64,000 nucleotides of DNA from Parahaliea aestuarii (GCF_008064635.1 NZ_VRYZ01000001.1:62001-126000), one strand, 5' to 3'. Shown: positions 25,870 through 34,816, counted from the first letter of the stretch. Notes: a model not told the origin generated them from the sequence alone. Translations and numbers: made by a program.

Positions 25870-27447
25870 TCAGCCCACGCCGCGGTCCGAACCCTGCCAG
25901 TAGCTGGCGCGCACCGCCTTCTTGTCGGGCTTGCCCACCGGGGTCAGGGGAATGCTGGCCACGTAGTCGATACTCTTGGGGGCCTGCACCGAACCCTTGG
26001 CATCTTTCACCAACCCGATCAGCGCCGCACTCAGTTCGTCGGAGGCCTGCTGGTCGGGTTTCAGCACCACTACGGCCTTCACCGCCTCGCCCCAGCGCTC
26101 GTCGGGCACGCCGATGACCACGACCTGGGCCACCGCCGCGTGGGTGCTGAGTACATCCTCCACTTCCCGCGGATAGACGTTGAAGCCGCCGGTGACAATC
26201 ATGTCCTTGGTGCGGTCGACAATGTAGAGAAAACCGTCCTCGTCCAGGCGGCCGACATCACCGGTGTGCAGCCAGCCGCCGGCAAAGGCCTCGGCGGTCT
26301 GTTCCGGCATGTCCTTGTAGCCCTTCATCAGCAGGGGGCCGCGCACGCAGATTTCACCGGGCTCGCCCGGTGCGACGGCCTTGCCTTCGCCATCCAGCAG
26401 GGCCATGTGGACCCAGGGCGAGGGCCGGCCGCAGGAGGCCAGCCGCTCCGGTTTGGACAGGTCGTGCTCTGCCTTGCGCATGTTGGCGATCACCATCGGC
26501 GCCTCGGACTGGCCGAAGAACTGGTAGAACACCTGCCCCCATTTCTCGATGCCCTCTTTGAGCCGCGCTGGGCTCATCGGCGAGGCGCCGTAGAAGATGG
26601 TTTCCATGCTGCTCATGTCGGCCGTGGCGGAGCGCGGGGAATCCAGCAGGAAGTAGAGCATGACCGGCACCAGCATGGTGGCGGTGATGCGGTGCTGTTC
26701 CACCATGTTGAAGAATTCATCCGGGCTGAAGCCCTGCATCACGTAAAACGCGCCACCTTTCTGCAGGACCGGGATCAGGAAGGCCGCGGCGGCGTGGGAC
26801 AGGGGGGTGGCGATCAGCATGCGCAGTTCCCCGGGGAACTCCCACTCCGCCATCTGGATCTGGGTCATGTAGGCAGTGGTGCGATAGGCGCTCATCACGC
26901 CCTTGGGTTTGCCGGTGGTGCCGCCGGTGAAGTTGACGGAGGCGGTGTCCTCCGGAGCGATATCCGGCACCACCAGTGGTTGCGGCTGGAAACTGGCGGC
27001 CAGGGCCAGGTAATCCTCGCCGGATTCCGAGGGGCCGAAGGACAGCAGTTTGAGCGCGGGAATGCGCGCTTTTAGTGCCGCGGCTACCTGCTCGAAGGCG
27101 CCGGGATCGAATATCAGGGCGTCAATTTCCGCCGCTTCCAGCACATAGGCGTGGTCGTCCAGGGAGCCCAGCGGGTGCAGGGGGGTGCCGATGCAGCCCG
27201 CCAGTTGCATGGCGGCGATATTGGACAGCACCTCGGGGCGGTTGGTGGAGATCACTGCGATGCGGCTGCCCTTGTCCAGCCCGCTGGCGCGCAGCGCCTG
27301 GATCAGCTGGCTGGTCTGTTCGCGCATTTCGCGATAGCTGGCCACCTTGTCGCCCAGAAACAGGCAGGGTTCGTCATTGTAGCGGTTCAGGCCTTCCACC
27401 AGCAGGTGGGGCATCAGTGGCGGGTGGTAGAGGGCATCTTGGCTCAT
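25870..27447 (-). CDS. AMP-forming acyl-CoA ligase/synthetase
   Basis: 525 residues of the ANL superfamily. ATP-binding motif NFTGGTTGKPKG (about 171-182), YQFFGQSEAP in the A5 position, and WLHTGDVGRLDEDGFLYIVDR (A7/A8 hinge) are intact. The C-terminal GKPDKKAVR carries the adenylation lysine. It activates a carboxylic acid to its CoA ester; chain length or substrate is not readable. ATG 27447 has GGGGAG 6 bases upstream. Co-oriented with the MBL hydrolase and the thioesterase. Confidence 0.9.
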   Translation of the reverse strand: MSQDALYHPPLMPHLLVEGLNRYNDEPCLFLGDKVASYREMREQTSQLIQALRASGLDKGSRIAVISTNRPEVLSNIAAMQLAGCIGTPLHPLGSLDDHAYVLEAAEIDALIFDPGAFEQVAAALKARIPALKLLSFGPSESGEDYLALAASFQPQPLVVPDIAPEDTASVNFTGGTTGKPKGVMSAYRTTAYMTQIQMAEWEFPGELRMLIATPLSHAAAAFLIPVLQKGGAFYVMQGFSPDEFFNMVEQHRITATMLVPVMLYFLLDSPRSATADMSSMETIFYGASPMSPARLKEGIEKWGQVFYQFFGQSEAPMVIANMRKAEHDLSKPERLASCGRPSPWVHMALLDGEGKAVAPGEPGEICVRGPLLMKGYKDMPEQTAEAFAGGWLHTGDVGRLDEDGFLYIVDRTKDMIVTGGFNVYPREVEDVLSTHAAVAQVVVIGVPDERWGEAVKAVVVLKPDQQASDELSAALIGLVKDAKGSVQAPKSIDYVASIPLTPVGKPDKKAVRASYWQGSDRGVG

Positions 27448-27574
27448 GGTATCTCCCCGTTTTGTTATGACCGGTGTGGTGCCGGAGCGGCACGCAGGGC
27501 TTGTGGGATGATTCTAGGGCTGGGCGGTGGGCGCTGACAGGTACAAAAAGGCCAAGATTCAGTGGTCTATGGTC

Positions 27575-27616
27575 ACACATCCGCCGCCTTGCCAGGGGGC
27601 GAGGCGGCGGATGTGT
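27575..27616 (-). terminator. Long GC-rich hairpin after the esterase gene
   Basis: A perfect 14-bp stem (27575-27588 with 27603-27616; arm GGCGGCGGATGTGT) around a 14-base loop starts 5 bases after the esterase stop codon. There is no U tract on the minus strand, so it may rather protect the 3' end or act with Rho. Confidence 0.55.
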
Positions 27617-27621
27617 ATGCG

Positions 27622-28581
27622 TCAGCCGCTCTGGTCGACACCCAGCCCCCTGCGCAGCACCGCCAGGGTATCGGCCAGTTCGCGCTGGTGAATGGCGGTG
27701 TGGGCGAACACGCTGGAGCCGTGGAAGGTGCCGGGGTAGTTGTGCAGTTCACAGGGCACCCCCGCCGCCAGCAGGCGCATACCGTACTGCAGGCCCTCGT
27801 CCCGCAGGGGGTCGAATTCCATGGTGGTGATGTAGGCGGGTGGCAGGCCGGCGAGGTCGCTGGCGCGGGCCGGGGCGGCGTAGGCCGGGACATTGTCAGC
27901 GCCTGCATTGAGGCTATCACCGAGGTAGAACTTCCAGCTCAGAGCCGCTTTGCCGCTGTCCCAGCAGGGGGTGTCAGAGAACTGCACCATGCTGGGCGTG
28001 TCCAGCCGGTCGTCCAGCACCGGAATGCCCAGGAACTGGAAGCACAGGGCCGGGCCTTTCTCGTCGCGGGCGCGCAGGGCACAGGCCGCGGCCAGGCAGC
28101 CGCCGGCACTCTGCCCGCCGATCCCCAGGCGCTGTGGGTCGATGCCCAGCCCGGCGGCGTTGGCGGCGGTCCACTGCAGGGCGGCGTAGCAGTCGTCCTG
28201 GGGGCCGGGGTAGGCGGTCTCCGGTGACAGGCGGTAGTCCACGGACACGACAACAATACCCAGTGCCCGGCACAGGTTCACGCAGATGCCGTGTTCGCTG
28301 TCGAGGTTGCCCAGCACGAAACCACCGCCGTGGATATAGACCAGGCCGGGAACCGGGCCGTCGGCAGCGGCCGGCCGGTACACGCGGACAGCCACCTCCG
28401 GGGCGCCGTTCAGGCCCGGCGCGGCGCGGTCCGAGATGTCCACGCCGCTGGTATCGAGGTCGGCGATCAGGGCCGCAGTGGCACCGGCGAAGGCGGCGCG
28501 GGCGGCGGCCGGATCGGCCACGTCGACCGGCGGCATGAATTCCAGCAGGGCGGCAATTTCGGGGTCGAAGTTGTAGCTCAT
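27622..28581 (-). CDS. Hormone-sensitive-lipase-type esterase (alpha/beta hydrolase fold-3)
   Basis: 319 residues. The oxyanion motif HGGG lies in LVYIHGGGFVLGN and the nucleophile in IGGQSAGG. The acid is in TMEFDPLRDEG and the histidine in NYPGTFHGS, so the triad is complete. It hydrolyses short or medium esters in the cytosol. ATG 28581 was chosen because the homologous reading begins there (MSYNFDPEIAALLEFMPP); the open frame extends far upstream without protein-like character and overlaps the exporter permease gene in another frame. Confidence 0.88.
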   Translation of the reverse strand: MSYNFDPEIAALLEFMPPVDVADPAAARAAFAGATAALIADLDTSGVDISDRAAPGLNGAPEVAVRVYRPAAADGPVPGLVYIHGGGFVLGNLDSEHGICVNLCRALGIVVVSVDYRLSPETAYPGPQDDCYAALQWTAANAAGLGIDPQRLGIGGQSAGGCLAAACALRARDEKGPALCFQFLGIPVLDDRLDTPSMVQFSDTPCWDSGKAALSWKFYLGDSLNAGADNVPAYAAPARASDLAGLPPAYITTMEFDPLRDEGLQYGMRLLAAGVPCELHNYPGTFHGSSVFAHTAIHQRELADTLAVLRRGLGVDQSG

Positions 28582-28697
28582 AGTGTTGGCCTTGTTCTGG
28601 TCAGTTGCGCAGAGCGACAGCATATCCGCTGGAGGAGCGATACGCAGCGCCGCAGGTACAACAATGGATACCTGCCGTGGTGCAATTGCGGGGGCGG

Positions 28698-29804
28698 TCA
28701 GTCCAGGCGCTTGTTGAAGCGCGCGGTGGCCACCAGCAGGACGACGAGGGTAAAGGTACAGAGCCAGAGGATGTCCCCGCTGAGCTGGTGCAGCTCGGCG
28801 CCGCGCAGCACCACTGCGCGCACCAGTCGCACGTAGTGGGTGGCCGGCAGCGCCTCGGCAATCCACTGGGCCACTTCCGGCATGGCATCGTAGGGAAACA
28901 TAAAGCCGCTGAGCAGGATCGAGGGCAGCAGGATGAATACCGTGAGCTGCATGGCCTGTAACTGGGTGCGGGCGATGGTGGACAGCAGCAGGCCCAGGGT
29001 CAGGCTGGCGGCGATAAAACTGAGGGTGGCGATCGCCAGGGTGCCGAGTCCGCCGGCGAAGGGGACGGCGAAGATGACATGGCCGAGGCCGAGGATGATC
29101 ACCACCTGCACCAGGCCCACCAGGGTGTAGGGCACCAGTTTGCCCACCATCAGCTCCAGCGGGTGAATGGGGGTGGTGATCAGCAGCTCCATGTTGCCCA
29201 GCTCGCGCTCCCGCACCAGCGCCAGTGAGGTGAACAGGATCATGGTCATGGTCAGCACAATGGCGGTGAGCCCGGGTACGATATTGACGGCCGAGCGCCG
29301 TTCCGGGTTGAAGAACAGGCTCACTTCGAAGCTGGGTTCGCTGGCCTGGTAGGCGCCCGCGGGTGCCCCTGCATCCAGCCTCAGGGGCATGTTGCGCAAT
29401 CCCAGCAGCACCTGGCTGACGGTGGTGTCCGAGCCATCCACCAGCCACTGGCCCACGGTAGCGCCGCTGGCGATACGGCGCGCCAGGTCGCGGGGGAAAA
29501 TCAGCGCCGCCCGCACTTCGCCGGCGATTACCGCCGCTTCGGCCTGCTGGGGCGTGGGCAGGTAACTGACGATGTCCACCACCTGGTTCACCCGCACCTG
29601 CTCGATAATTACCCGCGCCGCCGCGCTGCCGCTGAGGTCGACCACAGCGATGGGGATATTGCGTACCATGGTGTTGATGGCGTAGCCAAACAGCAGTAAC
29701 TGCACCAGCGGGATCATCACGATCATGCCGAAGGTCATGCGGTCCCGCGCCAGTTGCAGAAACTCCTTGTGCGCCACAGCGAGGATGCGTCCGAGGCTGT
29801 TCAC
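28698..29804 (-). CDS. ABC-2 type exporter permease (YbhR/YhhJ-like)
   Basis: 368 residues. It starts at a GTG overlapping the ATPase stop by four bases (GTGA). An N-terminal helix (MIVMIPLVQLLLFGYAINT) is followed by a large periplasmic region of about 140 residues and five C-terminal helices with NMELLITTPIHPLELMVGKL, the conserved ABC-2 coupling loop. Third gene of an HlyD-ATPase-permease exporter of the YbhGFSR type. Only one permease gene is present, so it would act as a homodimer or with a partner elsewhere. Confidence 0.88.
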   Translation of the reverse strand: MNSLGRILAVAHKEFLQLARDRMTFGMIVMIPLVQLLLFGYAINTMVRNIPIAVVDLSGSAAARVIIEQVRVNQVVDIVSYLPTPQQAEAAVIAGEVRAALIFPRDLARRIASGATVGQWLVDGSDTTVSQVLLGLRNMPLRLDAGAPAGAYQASEPSFEVSLFFNPERRSAVNIVPGLTAIVLTMTMILFTSLALVRERELGNMELLITTPIHPLELMVGKLVPYTLVGLVQVVIILGLGHVIFAVPFAGGLGTLAIATLSFIAASLTLGLLLSTIARTQLQAMQLTVFILLPSILLSGFMFPYDAMPEVAQWIAEALPATHYVRLVRAVVLRGAELHQLSGDILWLCTFTLVVLLVATARFNKRLD

Positions 29805-30718
29805 CGGCGCTCTCCGGCCGTGGCCGCCATAAACACGTCCTCCAGGTTGGGCCGTGCCAGCTGGCATGTCTGGTGCTGTGCAGCGGCCTGCAATCGATCC
29901 AGCGGTGCCGTCGTCTCCTCGTCGAACAACACGCGCAGGCGGCTGCCCTGCTGGGCGGCCGAGACCACGTCGGGGCGCGCCATCAGCTGTTCGCGCAATG
30001 CGCGCAGACCGCTGCCGCTGACCTCTACCACCCGCCCTTCCAGTGCAGCCATCAGGGCCTGGGGGCTGTCGTCGCGACGCACTTTGCCGCGCTCCAGGAT
30101 GGCCAGTCGATGGCAGCGCTCCGCCTCGTCCATGTAGTGGGTGGAGACCAGGATGGTGGTGCCCGCCTCGCTGAGGTCGAACAGCTTCTCCCAGAAATCG
30201 CGGCGGTTCTGCGGATCTACCGCGGAAGTGGGCTCATCCAGGAACAGCAGCGTGGGGCGGTGCAGGGTGGCGACTGCCAGCGCCACCCGCTGGCGCTGGC
30301 CACCGCTCATGGCATGCAGCTGGCGATCGCGCAGTTCAGTGAGGCCGAACTGTTGCAGCACCTCGTCAATCCGCTGCCGTCGCTGCCCGTGCGCCAGGCC
30401 GTAGACGCGGGCCATGAAGCGCAGGTTTTCCAGGGTAGTGAGATCGGTGTAGAGGGAGAATTTCTGCGTCATGTAGCCGATTTCCAGGCGCAGCTTTTCC
30501 GCCTCGGCGGGAATCGATCGGCCGAGTACCGCTACCTCGCCTTCACTTGGCGTGAGCAGTCCGCAGAGCATCCGGATGGCGGTGGTCTTGCCCGATCCGT
30601 TGGGGCCGAGAAAACCAAAGATTCTGCCCTTCTCCACGCTCAGGTCAATGTGATCGACGGCGGTGAGCTCGCCAAACCGGCGGGTCAGCCCGCGGGCCGT
30701 GATGGCGAGTTCCGTCAC
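29801..30718 (-). CDS. ABC exporter ATP-binding protein
   Basis: 305 residues with Walker A GPNGSGKTT, signature MSGGQRQRVALA, Walker B LLFLDEPTSAVD and switch HYMDEAERC. A C-terminal extension of about 70 residues is similar to that of YbhF-like drug/lipid exporter ATPases. It starts at GTG 30718 overlapping the HlyD stop (GTGA) and overlaps the permease start by four bases. Energises export with the neighbouring permease and HlyD adaptor. Confidence 0.93.
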   Translation of the reverse strand: MTELAITARGLTRRFGELTAVDHIDLSVEKGRIFGFLGPNGSGKTTAIRMLCGLLTPSEGEVAVLGRSIPAEAEKLRLEIGYMTQKFSLYTDLTTLENLRFMARVYGLAHGQRRQRIDEVLQQFGLTELRDRQLHAMSGGQRQRVALAVATLHRPTLLFLDEPTSAVDPQNRRDFWEKLFDLSEAGTTILVSTHYMDEAERCHRLAILERGKVRRDDSPQALMAALEGRVVEVSGSGLRALREQLMARPDVVSAAQQGSRLRVLFDEETTAPLDRLQAAAQHQTCQLARPNLEDVFMAATAGERR

Positions 30719-31707
30719 TGGCCGTTGCCGCCGTCGTCGAGCAGTACCTGCACCGGCACGCCGGTGGGCAATTCACTGCCGTCGATCAGGTCGAACTCGG
30801 CGAGGTACACCAGCCGTGAGCGGTCGCTGGCGTTGAGGGCGTAGTAGGGGGTGAAGGCGGGTTCGGTAGCGATCCAGCGCAAGCGACCCCTGAAGTCGCG
30901 ATCGATACCGTCCACCCGTACCGTTAACTCGGTGCCGGCGCGCAGGCGGGCGCGGTGCTTTTCCGGCACGTAGACGCGGGCGAAGGGACTGTTATTGGCG
31001 AGCATGATAGCGAGGGTGGCGCCCGCCGGCACGCGTTCACCGACGTTCCAGGGCAGGCTGTCCAGCCAGGCGTCGCGGGTGGCGGTGACGCTGAGTTCCT
31101 CCAGGTGTCGCTCTTCCAGCGCCAGCTGTGCGAGGGCAGCCTCCAGCTCCGCCGCACCCTGTTCGAGTTGTTCCGGACGGGTGCCATTGGTGAGCCGCAG
31201 CAACTGTTCGCGGGCGGCGCTCAGCGCGGCCTCGGCGGCATCGCGGTTGGCCAGGGCGGAATCCAGGGTCGCCGTGGCGGCCAGTTTCTGCTGCACCAGC
31301 TTGCGGGCGCGCTGGTAGTTGGCCTCGGCGTCCACCAGGGTGGCGCGGGCGCCGGACACCTGGGCGCTGGCGGCGGCGATGTCTTCCTTGCGGGCGCCGT
31401 TGCGCAGTTCAGTCATGCGCGCCGCAGCGCGGCTGGCTTCGGCCCGGGAGCGTGCCACCACCGCCTGCTGGTTGCGCGTGTCGAGTTGCACCAGCAATTG
31501 CCCGGCGCGAACCGGCTGGCCTTCCCGCTGCGGCTGGTCGGTGATGATTTCGCTGGCGGTGGCGCGCAGGATGATACGGTCCCGCTCGAGGGTGCCCAGG
31601 GCCTGGCTCGGCTCGCCCTGGCCACAGGCGCCGAGCAGGAGAGTGAGCAGCGCCAGCGACAGCGGGGCAAAGCTCGGGCGCAGGCGAGCGCGAGGGTGGC
31701 GTTGCAT
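30715..31707 (-). CDS. HlyD-family periplasmic adaptor lipoprotein of the ABC exporter
   Basis: 330 residues. A lipoprotein signal ends in LTLLLGAC (lipidated Cys at about 28). A biotinyl-lipoyl half domain (GQPVRAGQLLVQLD), a long alpha-helical hairpin (about 80-190, Ala/Glu/Arg-rich) and the C-terminal barrel (VYVPEKHRARLRAGTEL) follow, as in YbhG. It should link the permease to an outer-membrane channel encoded elsewhere. First gene of the operon; a hairpin that includes the ribosome site lies directly before it. Confidence 0.87.
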   Translation of the reverse strand: MQRHPRARLRPSFAPLSLALLTLLLGACGQGEPSQALGTLERDRIILRATASEIITDQPQREGQPVRAGQLLVQLDTRNQQAVVARSRAEASRAAARMTELRNGARKEDIAAASAQVSGARATLVDAEANYQRARKLVQQKLAATATLDSALANRDAAEAALSAAREQLLRLTNGTRPEQLEQGAAELEAALAQLALEERHLEELSVTATRDAWLDSLPWNVGERVPAGATLAIMLANNSPFARVYVPEKHRARLRAGTELTVRVDGIDRDFRGRLRWIATEPAFTPYYALNASDRSRLVYLAEFDLIDGSELPTGVPVQVLLDDGGNGQ

Positions 31708-31712
31708 GCGAC

Positions 31713-31738
31713 AACTCCGGCGGAATGTCCCCGGAGTT
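31713..31738 (-). promoter_or_regulatory. Inverted repeat enclosing the ribosome-binding site of the exporter operon
   Basis: On the minus strand AACTCCGG - ggacattccg - CCGGAGTT is a perfect 8-bp inverted repeat ending 5 bases before ATG 31707. The GGAG that serves as Shine-Dalgarno sits in the 3' arm, 7 bases from the ATG. It could be an RNA hairpin that hides the ribosome site or a DNA operator for a TetR-type repressor. Both are inferences. Confidence 0.55.
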
Positions 31739-31797
31739 ATAACACCCCCTGTGCAGCGTGCAAGCCGGCCCGCACTTTGGGGGCGCGGGCTGGGCGC

Positions 31798-32922
31798 TTA
31801 TTCCCCGGCGTGGCTGCCGGCCGCTACATAGCGCGCCCGCGGGCGGATCAGGCGGCTGTCGCGGCGGAACTCCAGGAAGTGGGCGATATAGCCGTAGACC
31901 CGGGCCATGGCGAACATGGCGGTGAAAAAGTGGCTGGGGATACCGAGGCTGTGGAACACGGCCCCTTTGTAGAACTCCACGTTGGCCCAGATTTCCTTGT
32001 CCCGTTTGGCGAACTCTGTCTGGCAGGCCTGCTCCACCGCGATCAGGGTATCCAGCAGCCTGCGGCTGTCGGGGTCGTGGCACAGCGCCATCGCCATCGG
32101 CTTGAGCAGTTTGGCGCGCGGATCCACGGTGCGGTACTCGCGGTGGCCCATGCCCATGATTTTGGTCTTCTCGGCCAGGCACCGGGCGACATAAGCCGCG
32201 GCCTTTTCCGGTGCGCCGATGGCCTGGGCCATTTCCAGCGCCGCCTGGTCGGCGCCACCGTGCAGGCGGCCGTAGAGAGTGCCGATGGACGCGGAAATCA
32301 CACTCTGGATCGGGGCCAGGGTGCTGGCGCAGACGCGCCCGGCGAAGGTGCCTGCGTTAAAGCTGTGCTCCATCTGCAGAATCTGTGTGGCGTCCAGGAT
32401 CTTCACGGCGTCGCCATCGGGCACCTGCCCGTGCAGGCGGGTGAGAAAGTTGGCGTGGAAGTTGTCGTCCGGGCCGCCGCCGAGGGGCGCCAGGCCCTGC
32501 TCGGCCCGGTACCAGGCGGCGATCAGGCCGGACAGCTTGGCCGCCAGTACCAGACCCTGCTCGGCCTCCAGGCCCAGGCCCAGCGTCTCTTCGGTGGGCA
32601 GTTCGATCAGCGGCACCATGCCCTGCAAGACCAGCATGGGGTGCAGGTGGCGCGGCAGGCGCTTGAGGATACCGCGCTCTTCCTGGGTCAGCGCGGCGTG
32701 CGCGCAGAGGAAACGGTTCAGCTGCAGCTGCCGGGCGGCATCGGCGTCGCTGCCGAACAGCACCAGCCAGGCGACGTTGGCAAAGGGCCGCTGCACCAGT
32801 TCATTGATGTCGACGCCGCGGTAGGACAGGCGACCGAGGTCGCCCTCCACATTGGAGATGGCGGTTTCTCCCACCACCACGCCGGCGAGGTCAAAGGATT
32901 CCAGGGGCTTGCTTGCGGTCAT
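31798..32922 (-). CDS. Citrate synthase family protein with an Asp-to-Glu active-site change
   Basis: 374 residues of the short citrate/2-methylcitrate synthase type. Catalytic histidines are in LHGGADQAALEM and MGMGHREYRTVDPRA. The third catalytic position, an Asp in the usual NVDFYSG block, reads NVEFYKG here. It would condense an acyl-CoA with oxaloacetate or a related keto acid if active. GGAG lies 9 bases before ATG 32922. The gene is divergent from a LysR regulator and not next to TCA-cycle genes, so a specialised, substrate-induced role is more likely than the housekeeping one. Confidence 0.85.
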   Translation of the reverse strand: MTASKPLESFDLAGVVVGETAISNVEGDLGRLSYRGVDINELVQRPFANVAWLVLFGSDADAARQLQLNRFLCAHAALTQEERGILKRLPRHLHPMLVLQGMVPLIELPTEETLGLGLEAEQGLVLAAKLSGLIAAWYRAEQGLAPLGGGPDDNFHANFLTRLHGQVPDGDAVKILDATQILQMEHSFNAGTFAGRVCASTLAPIQSVISASIGTLYGRLHGGADQAALEMAQAIGAPEKAAAYVARCLAEKTKIMGMGHREYRTVDPRAKLLKPMAMALCHDPDSRRLLDTLIAVEQACQTEFAKRDKEIWANVEFYKGAVFHSLGIPSHFFTAMFAMARVYGYIAHFLEFRRDSRLIRPRARYVAAGSHAGE

Positions 32923-33004
32923 TGTTGTGTCTCCACTGTGGCCGGGACTGTGATTTGCGGCGGCCAGTATAAATTTCGCCTTTCAATCAGTAGAGTTAAA
33001 CAAT

Positions 33005-33020
33005 CTTATTTTCTGATAAG
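33005..33020. promoter_or_regulatory. LysR-type operator candidate
   Basis: CTTAT-6-ATAAG is a perfect inverted repeat containing the T-N11-A pattern of LysR binding sites. It lies 10 bases before the LysR start, in the 108-base divergent region shared with the citrate-synthase-like gene, where an autoregulating LysR protein would bind. Confidence 0.45.
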
Positions 33021-33030
33021 TGAGACTGAT

Positions 33031-33921
33031 ATGCGCCTGGAGAACAGTGAGCTCCGCGCCTTCCGTGCGGTGGTGGAACAGGGCGGCTTCCGTCGCGCCG
33101 CGGAGGCACTGCACCTGAGCCAGTCGGCGGTGAGCCAGGCGGTGGCCGGGCTGGAGGCGAAGCTGGGCCTGCCCCTGGTCCAGCGGGGTAAAAACCTGGG
33201 TCTCAGCGACGCCGGGCGCCGGGTGTTTGATCACGCGGTGGAGGTGCTGGGGCGGGAGCAGCAAACGCTGGAGGACATCGCGCGCCTGCGCAACGGCGCC
33301 CGCGAGCGCCTGAGCCTGGCGATCAGCGGCGCCATCAATTACTTCCACGCGCAGGAGTTAATAAGTGCTTACTATGCGCAAAACCCTGCCGTCACCATGC
33401 ATGTTCAGGAGCTGCCCAGCCGGAGCATGATCTACGCCGTACTCGGCGGGCAGGTGGAACTGGGCCTGGGGCCCTTCCAGAAACAGATGTCGGCCTTTCA
33501 CACCGTGCCGCTCTACGAAGACACCCGGCACCTGGTGGTCGGCCCCCGCCACCCGGCCTTCGAGGCCATGATTGCCGGTGACGCGGCGGCTATCCGGCGC
33601 ACGCCCCTGATCGCCTCGGCCCTGGACAATCCGGAAATGCGCCCTTCCATCCAGCGTCTGCGCGACCAGTTCAGCGCGGTGTGGGAAGTCAGCAGCCTGT
33701 CCCTGCGCATCCACATGGTGGAACAGGGCATGGGGGTGACCTTCCTCGACCGCCGCCTGCTCAAGGAGCACCCGCGCTGTCGCGAGCTGCACATCATGGA
33801 CGACCTGTCCTTCGGCCGCATCGACAAGCGGGTGGGCCTCTACTATCGCGCCAATCTCGCCCTCAGTTCCGCTGCGCGTGATTTCATTGCATTGTGCGAG
33901 GCGCACTGGCGGGCAGGATGA
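33031..33921 (+). CDS. LysR-family transcriptional regulator
   Basis: 296 residues. The N-terminal winged helix-turn-helix is clear (RAFRAVVEQGGFRRAAEALHLSQSAVSQAVAGLE), followed by the LysR effector domain with VELGLGPF and GMGVTFLDRRLL. The start is ATG 33031, although the frame stays open far upstream across the antisense of three other genes. It probably controls the divergent citrate-synthase-like gene. Convergent with the NlpE-like gene, with 8 bases between stops. Confidence 0.92.
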   Translation: MRLENSELRAFRAVVEQGGFRRAAEALHLSQSAVSQAVAGLEAKLGLPLVQRGKNLGLSDAGRRVFDHAVEVLGREQQTLEDIARLRNGARERLSLAISGAINYFHAQELISAYYAQNPAVTMHVQELPSRSMIYAVLGGQVELGLGPFQKQMSAFHTVPLYEDTRHLVVGPRHPAFEAMIAGDAAAIRRTPLIASALDNPEMRPSIQRLRDQFSAVWEVSSLSLRIHMVEQGMGVTFLDRRLLKEHPRCRELHIMDDLSFGRIDKRVGLYYRANLALSSAARDFIALCEAHWRAG

Positions 33922-33929
33922 AGCGGCTG

Positions 33930-34373
33930 TCAGCGCTGCCCGGTCGCAGCGTCGGCGACTTTGGCCAGCACGTAGTGCGGCGCGAGATCCCCGGTAATAC
34001 GGGAGCCGTCCCGGGCCAGGTGGATGAGCTGGTTTTCACCCACGAAGTACTGCACTGGCGACGGACCTTCGAGCGTGATGGTGTTTCCCGCCTCGTTCCA
34101 GGTGAAGTTTCCCTGCTCCGAGAAAGGCGCATTGCTTTTGCCCAGGTACTTCGAGCTGCTGCTGTAGGTTCCGTCGTCCAACAGAACAATCACGGTCTCT
34201 ATGCCCTCGCAGTCGGCGCAGGGCAGGACTCCGCGATAGGTGCCGGCCCAGTCGAGGGCGTTACGGGCGTTGTGCGCGGGGTCGGGATTGGCGGTGATTG
34301 TAGCGGCAGGGGGCGTCGAACACCCGGCAATGGCCAGGGCTGCGACCAGAATGAAAACGCGATGTGCTCTCAT
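33930..34373 (-). CDS. NlpE-like (copper-resistance type) lipoprotein
   Basis: 147 residues starting MRAHRVFILVAALAIAGC, with lipidated Cys 18. The NlpE N-terminal pattern GTYRGVLPCADCEGI (CxxC at 52 and 55) is followed by the beta strands TVIVLLDDGTYSSSSKYLG and QGNFTWNEAGNTITLEG. It lacks the second OB-like domain of E. coli NlpE, as is common in shorter homologs. Likely an outer-membrane lipoprotein of envelope-stress type. Divergent from the MmcQ gene with 56 bases between starts. Confidence 0.85.
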   Translation of the reverse strand: MRAHRVFILVAALAIAGCSTPPAATITANPDPAHNARNALDWAGTYRGVLPCADCEGIETVIVLLDDGTYSSSSKYLGKSNAPFSEQGNFTWNEAGNTITLEGPSPVQYFVGENQLIHLARDGSRITGDLAPHYVLAKVADAATGQR

Positions 34374-34429
34374 GACGTGTGATCCTTTCCATTTACACCC
34401 GGGTATTCTAGCCTGTAGCGGCACTTTTT

Positions 34430-34816
34430 ATGGATAAGCCGGACCATGGCGTGACCTACGACGCGTTCAACGCCTTTTGTGGCAACCTGCCGGCCACAAC
34501 CTACACGGTGCAATGGGGGCATTCCCATGTGTGGAAAGTCGGTGGGAAAGTTTTCGCCATCGGCGGCTGGAGCAAGCTGCAAAGGCCGGCCTTTACTTTC
34601 AAGACCTCGGAGCTCAACTACGACATCCTGAAGGACGAACCGGGCTACCGCCCGGCGCCTTACCTGGCCTCTCGCGGCATGAAATGGATACAGCAGTACG
34701 ACACCACGGCGGGGGGCGACGAAGCGCTCAGGTACTACCTGGCGGAGTCCCACCGCATCGTATCGCTGGGCCTCTCCAGGAAGCGGCAGCGGGAGCTGGG
34801 CCTTAACCAGGGATAG
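34430..34816 (+). CDS. MmcQ/YjbR family protein
   Basis: 128 residues. YDAFNAFCGNLPATT, then WKVGGKVFAIGG and KTSELNYDILKDEPGYRPAPYLASRGMKWIQQ is the complete MmcQ/YjbR double-wing pattern, with the conserved Tyr/Pro-rich loop and Trp. Biochemical function is unknown in the family, although a DNA-binding fold has been proposed. No clear ribosome site precedes ATG 34430. Confidence 0.85.
   Translation: MDKPDHGVTYDAFNAFCGNLPATTYTVQWGHSHVWKVGGKVFAIGGWSKLQRPAFTFKTSELNYDILKDEPGYRPAPYLASRGMKWIQQYDTTAGGDEALRYYLAESHRIVSLGLSRKRQRELGLNQG

Noticed and set aside
28582-29448. Extended start of the esterase to give a 608-residue protein
   Set aside because: The extra part lies over the exporter permease in another frame and is Arg/Ala/Gly-rich without fold character; the esterase begins naturally at 28581.
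30955-33030. A very long plus-strand open frame (nearly 1000 codons together with the LysR gene) antisense to the exporter and citrate-synthase genes
   Set aside because: Only the part from 33031 is protein-like (LysR). The upstream portion is the mirror of high-GC codons in well-supported minus-strand genes and has no ribosome site or domain.
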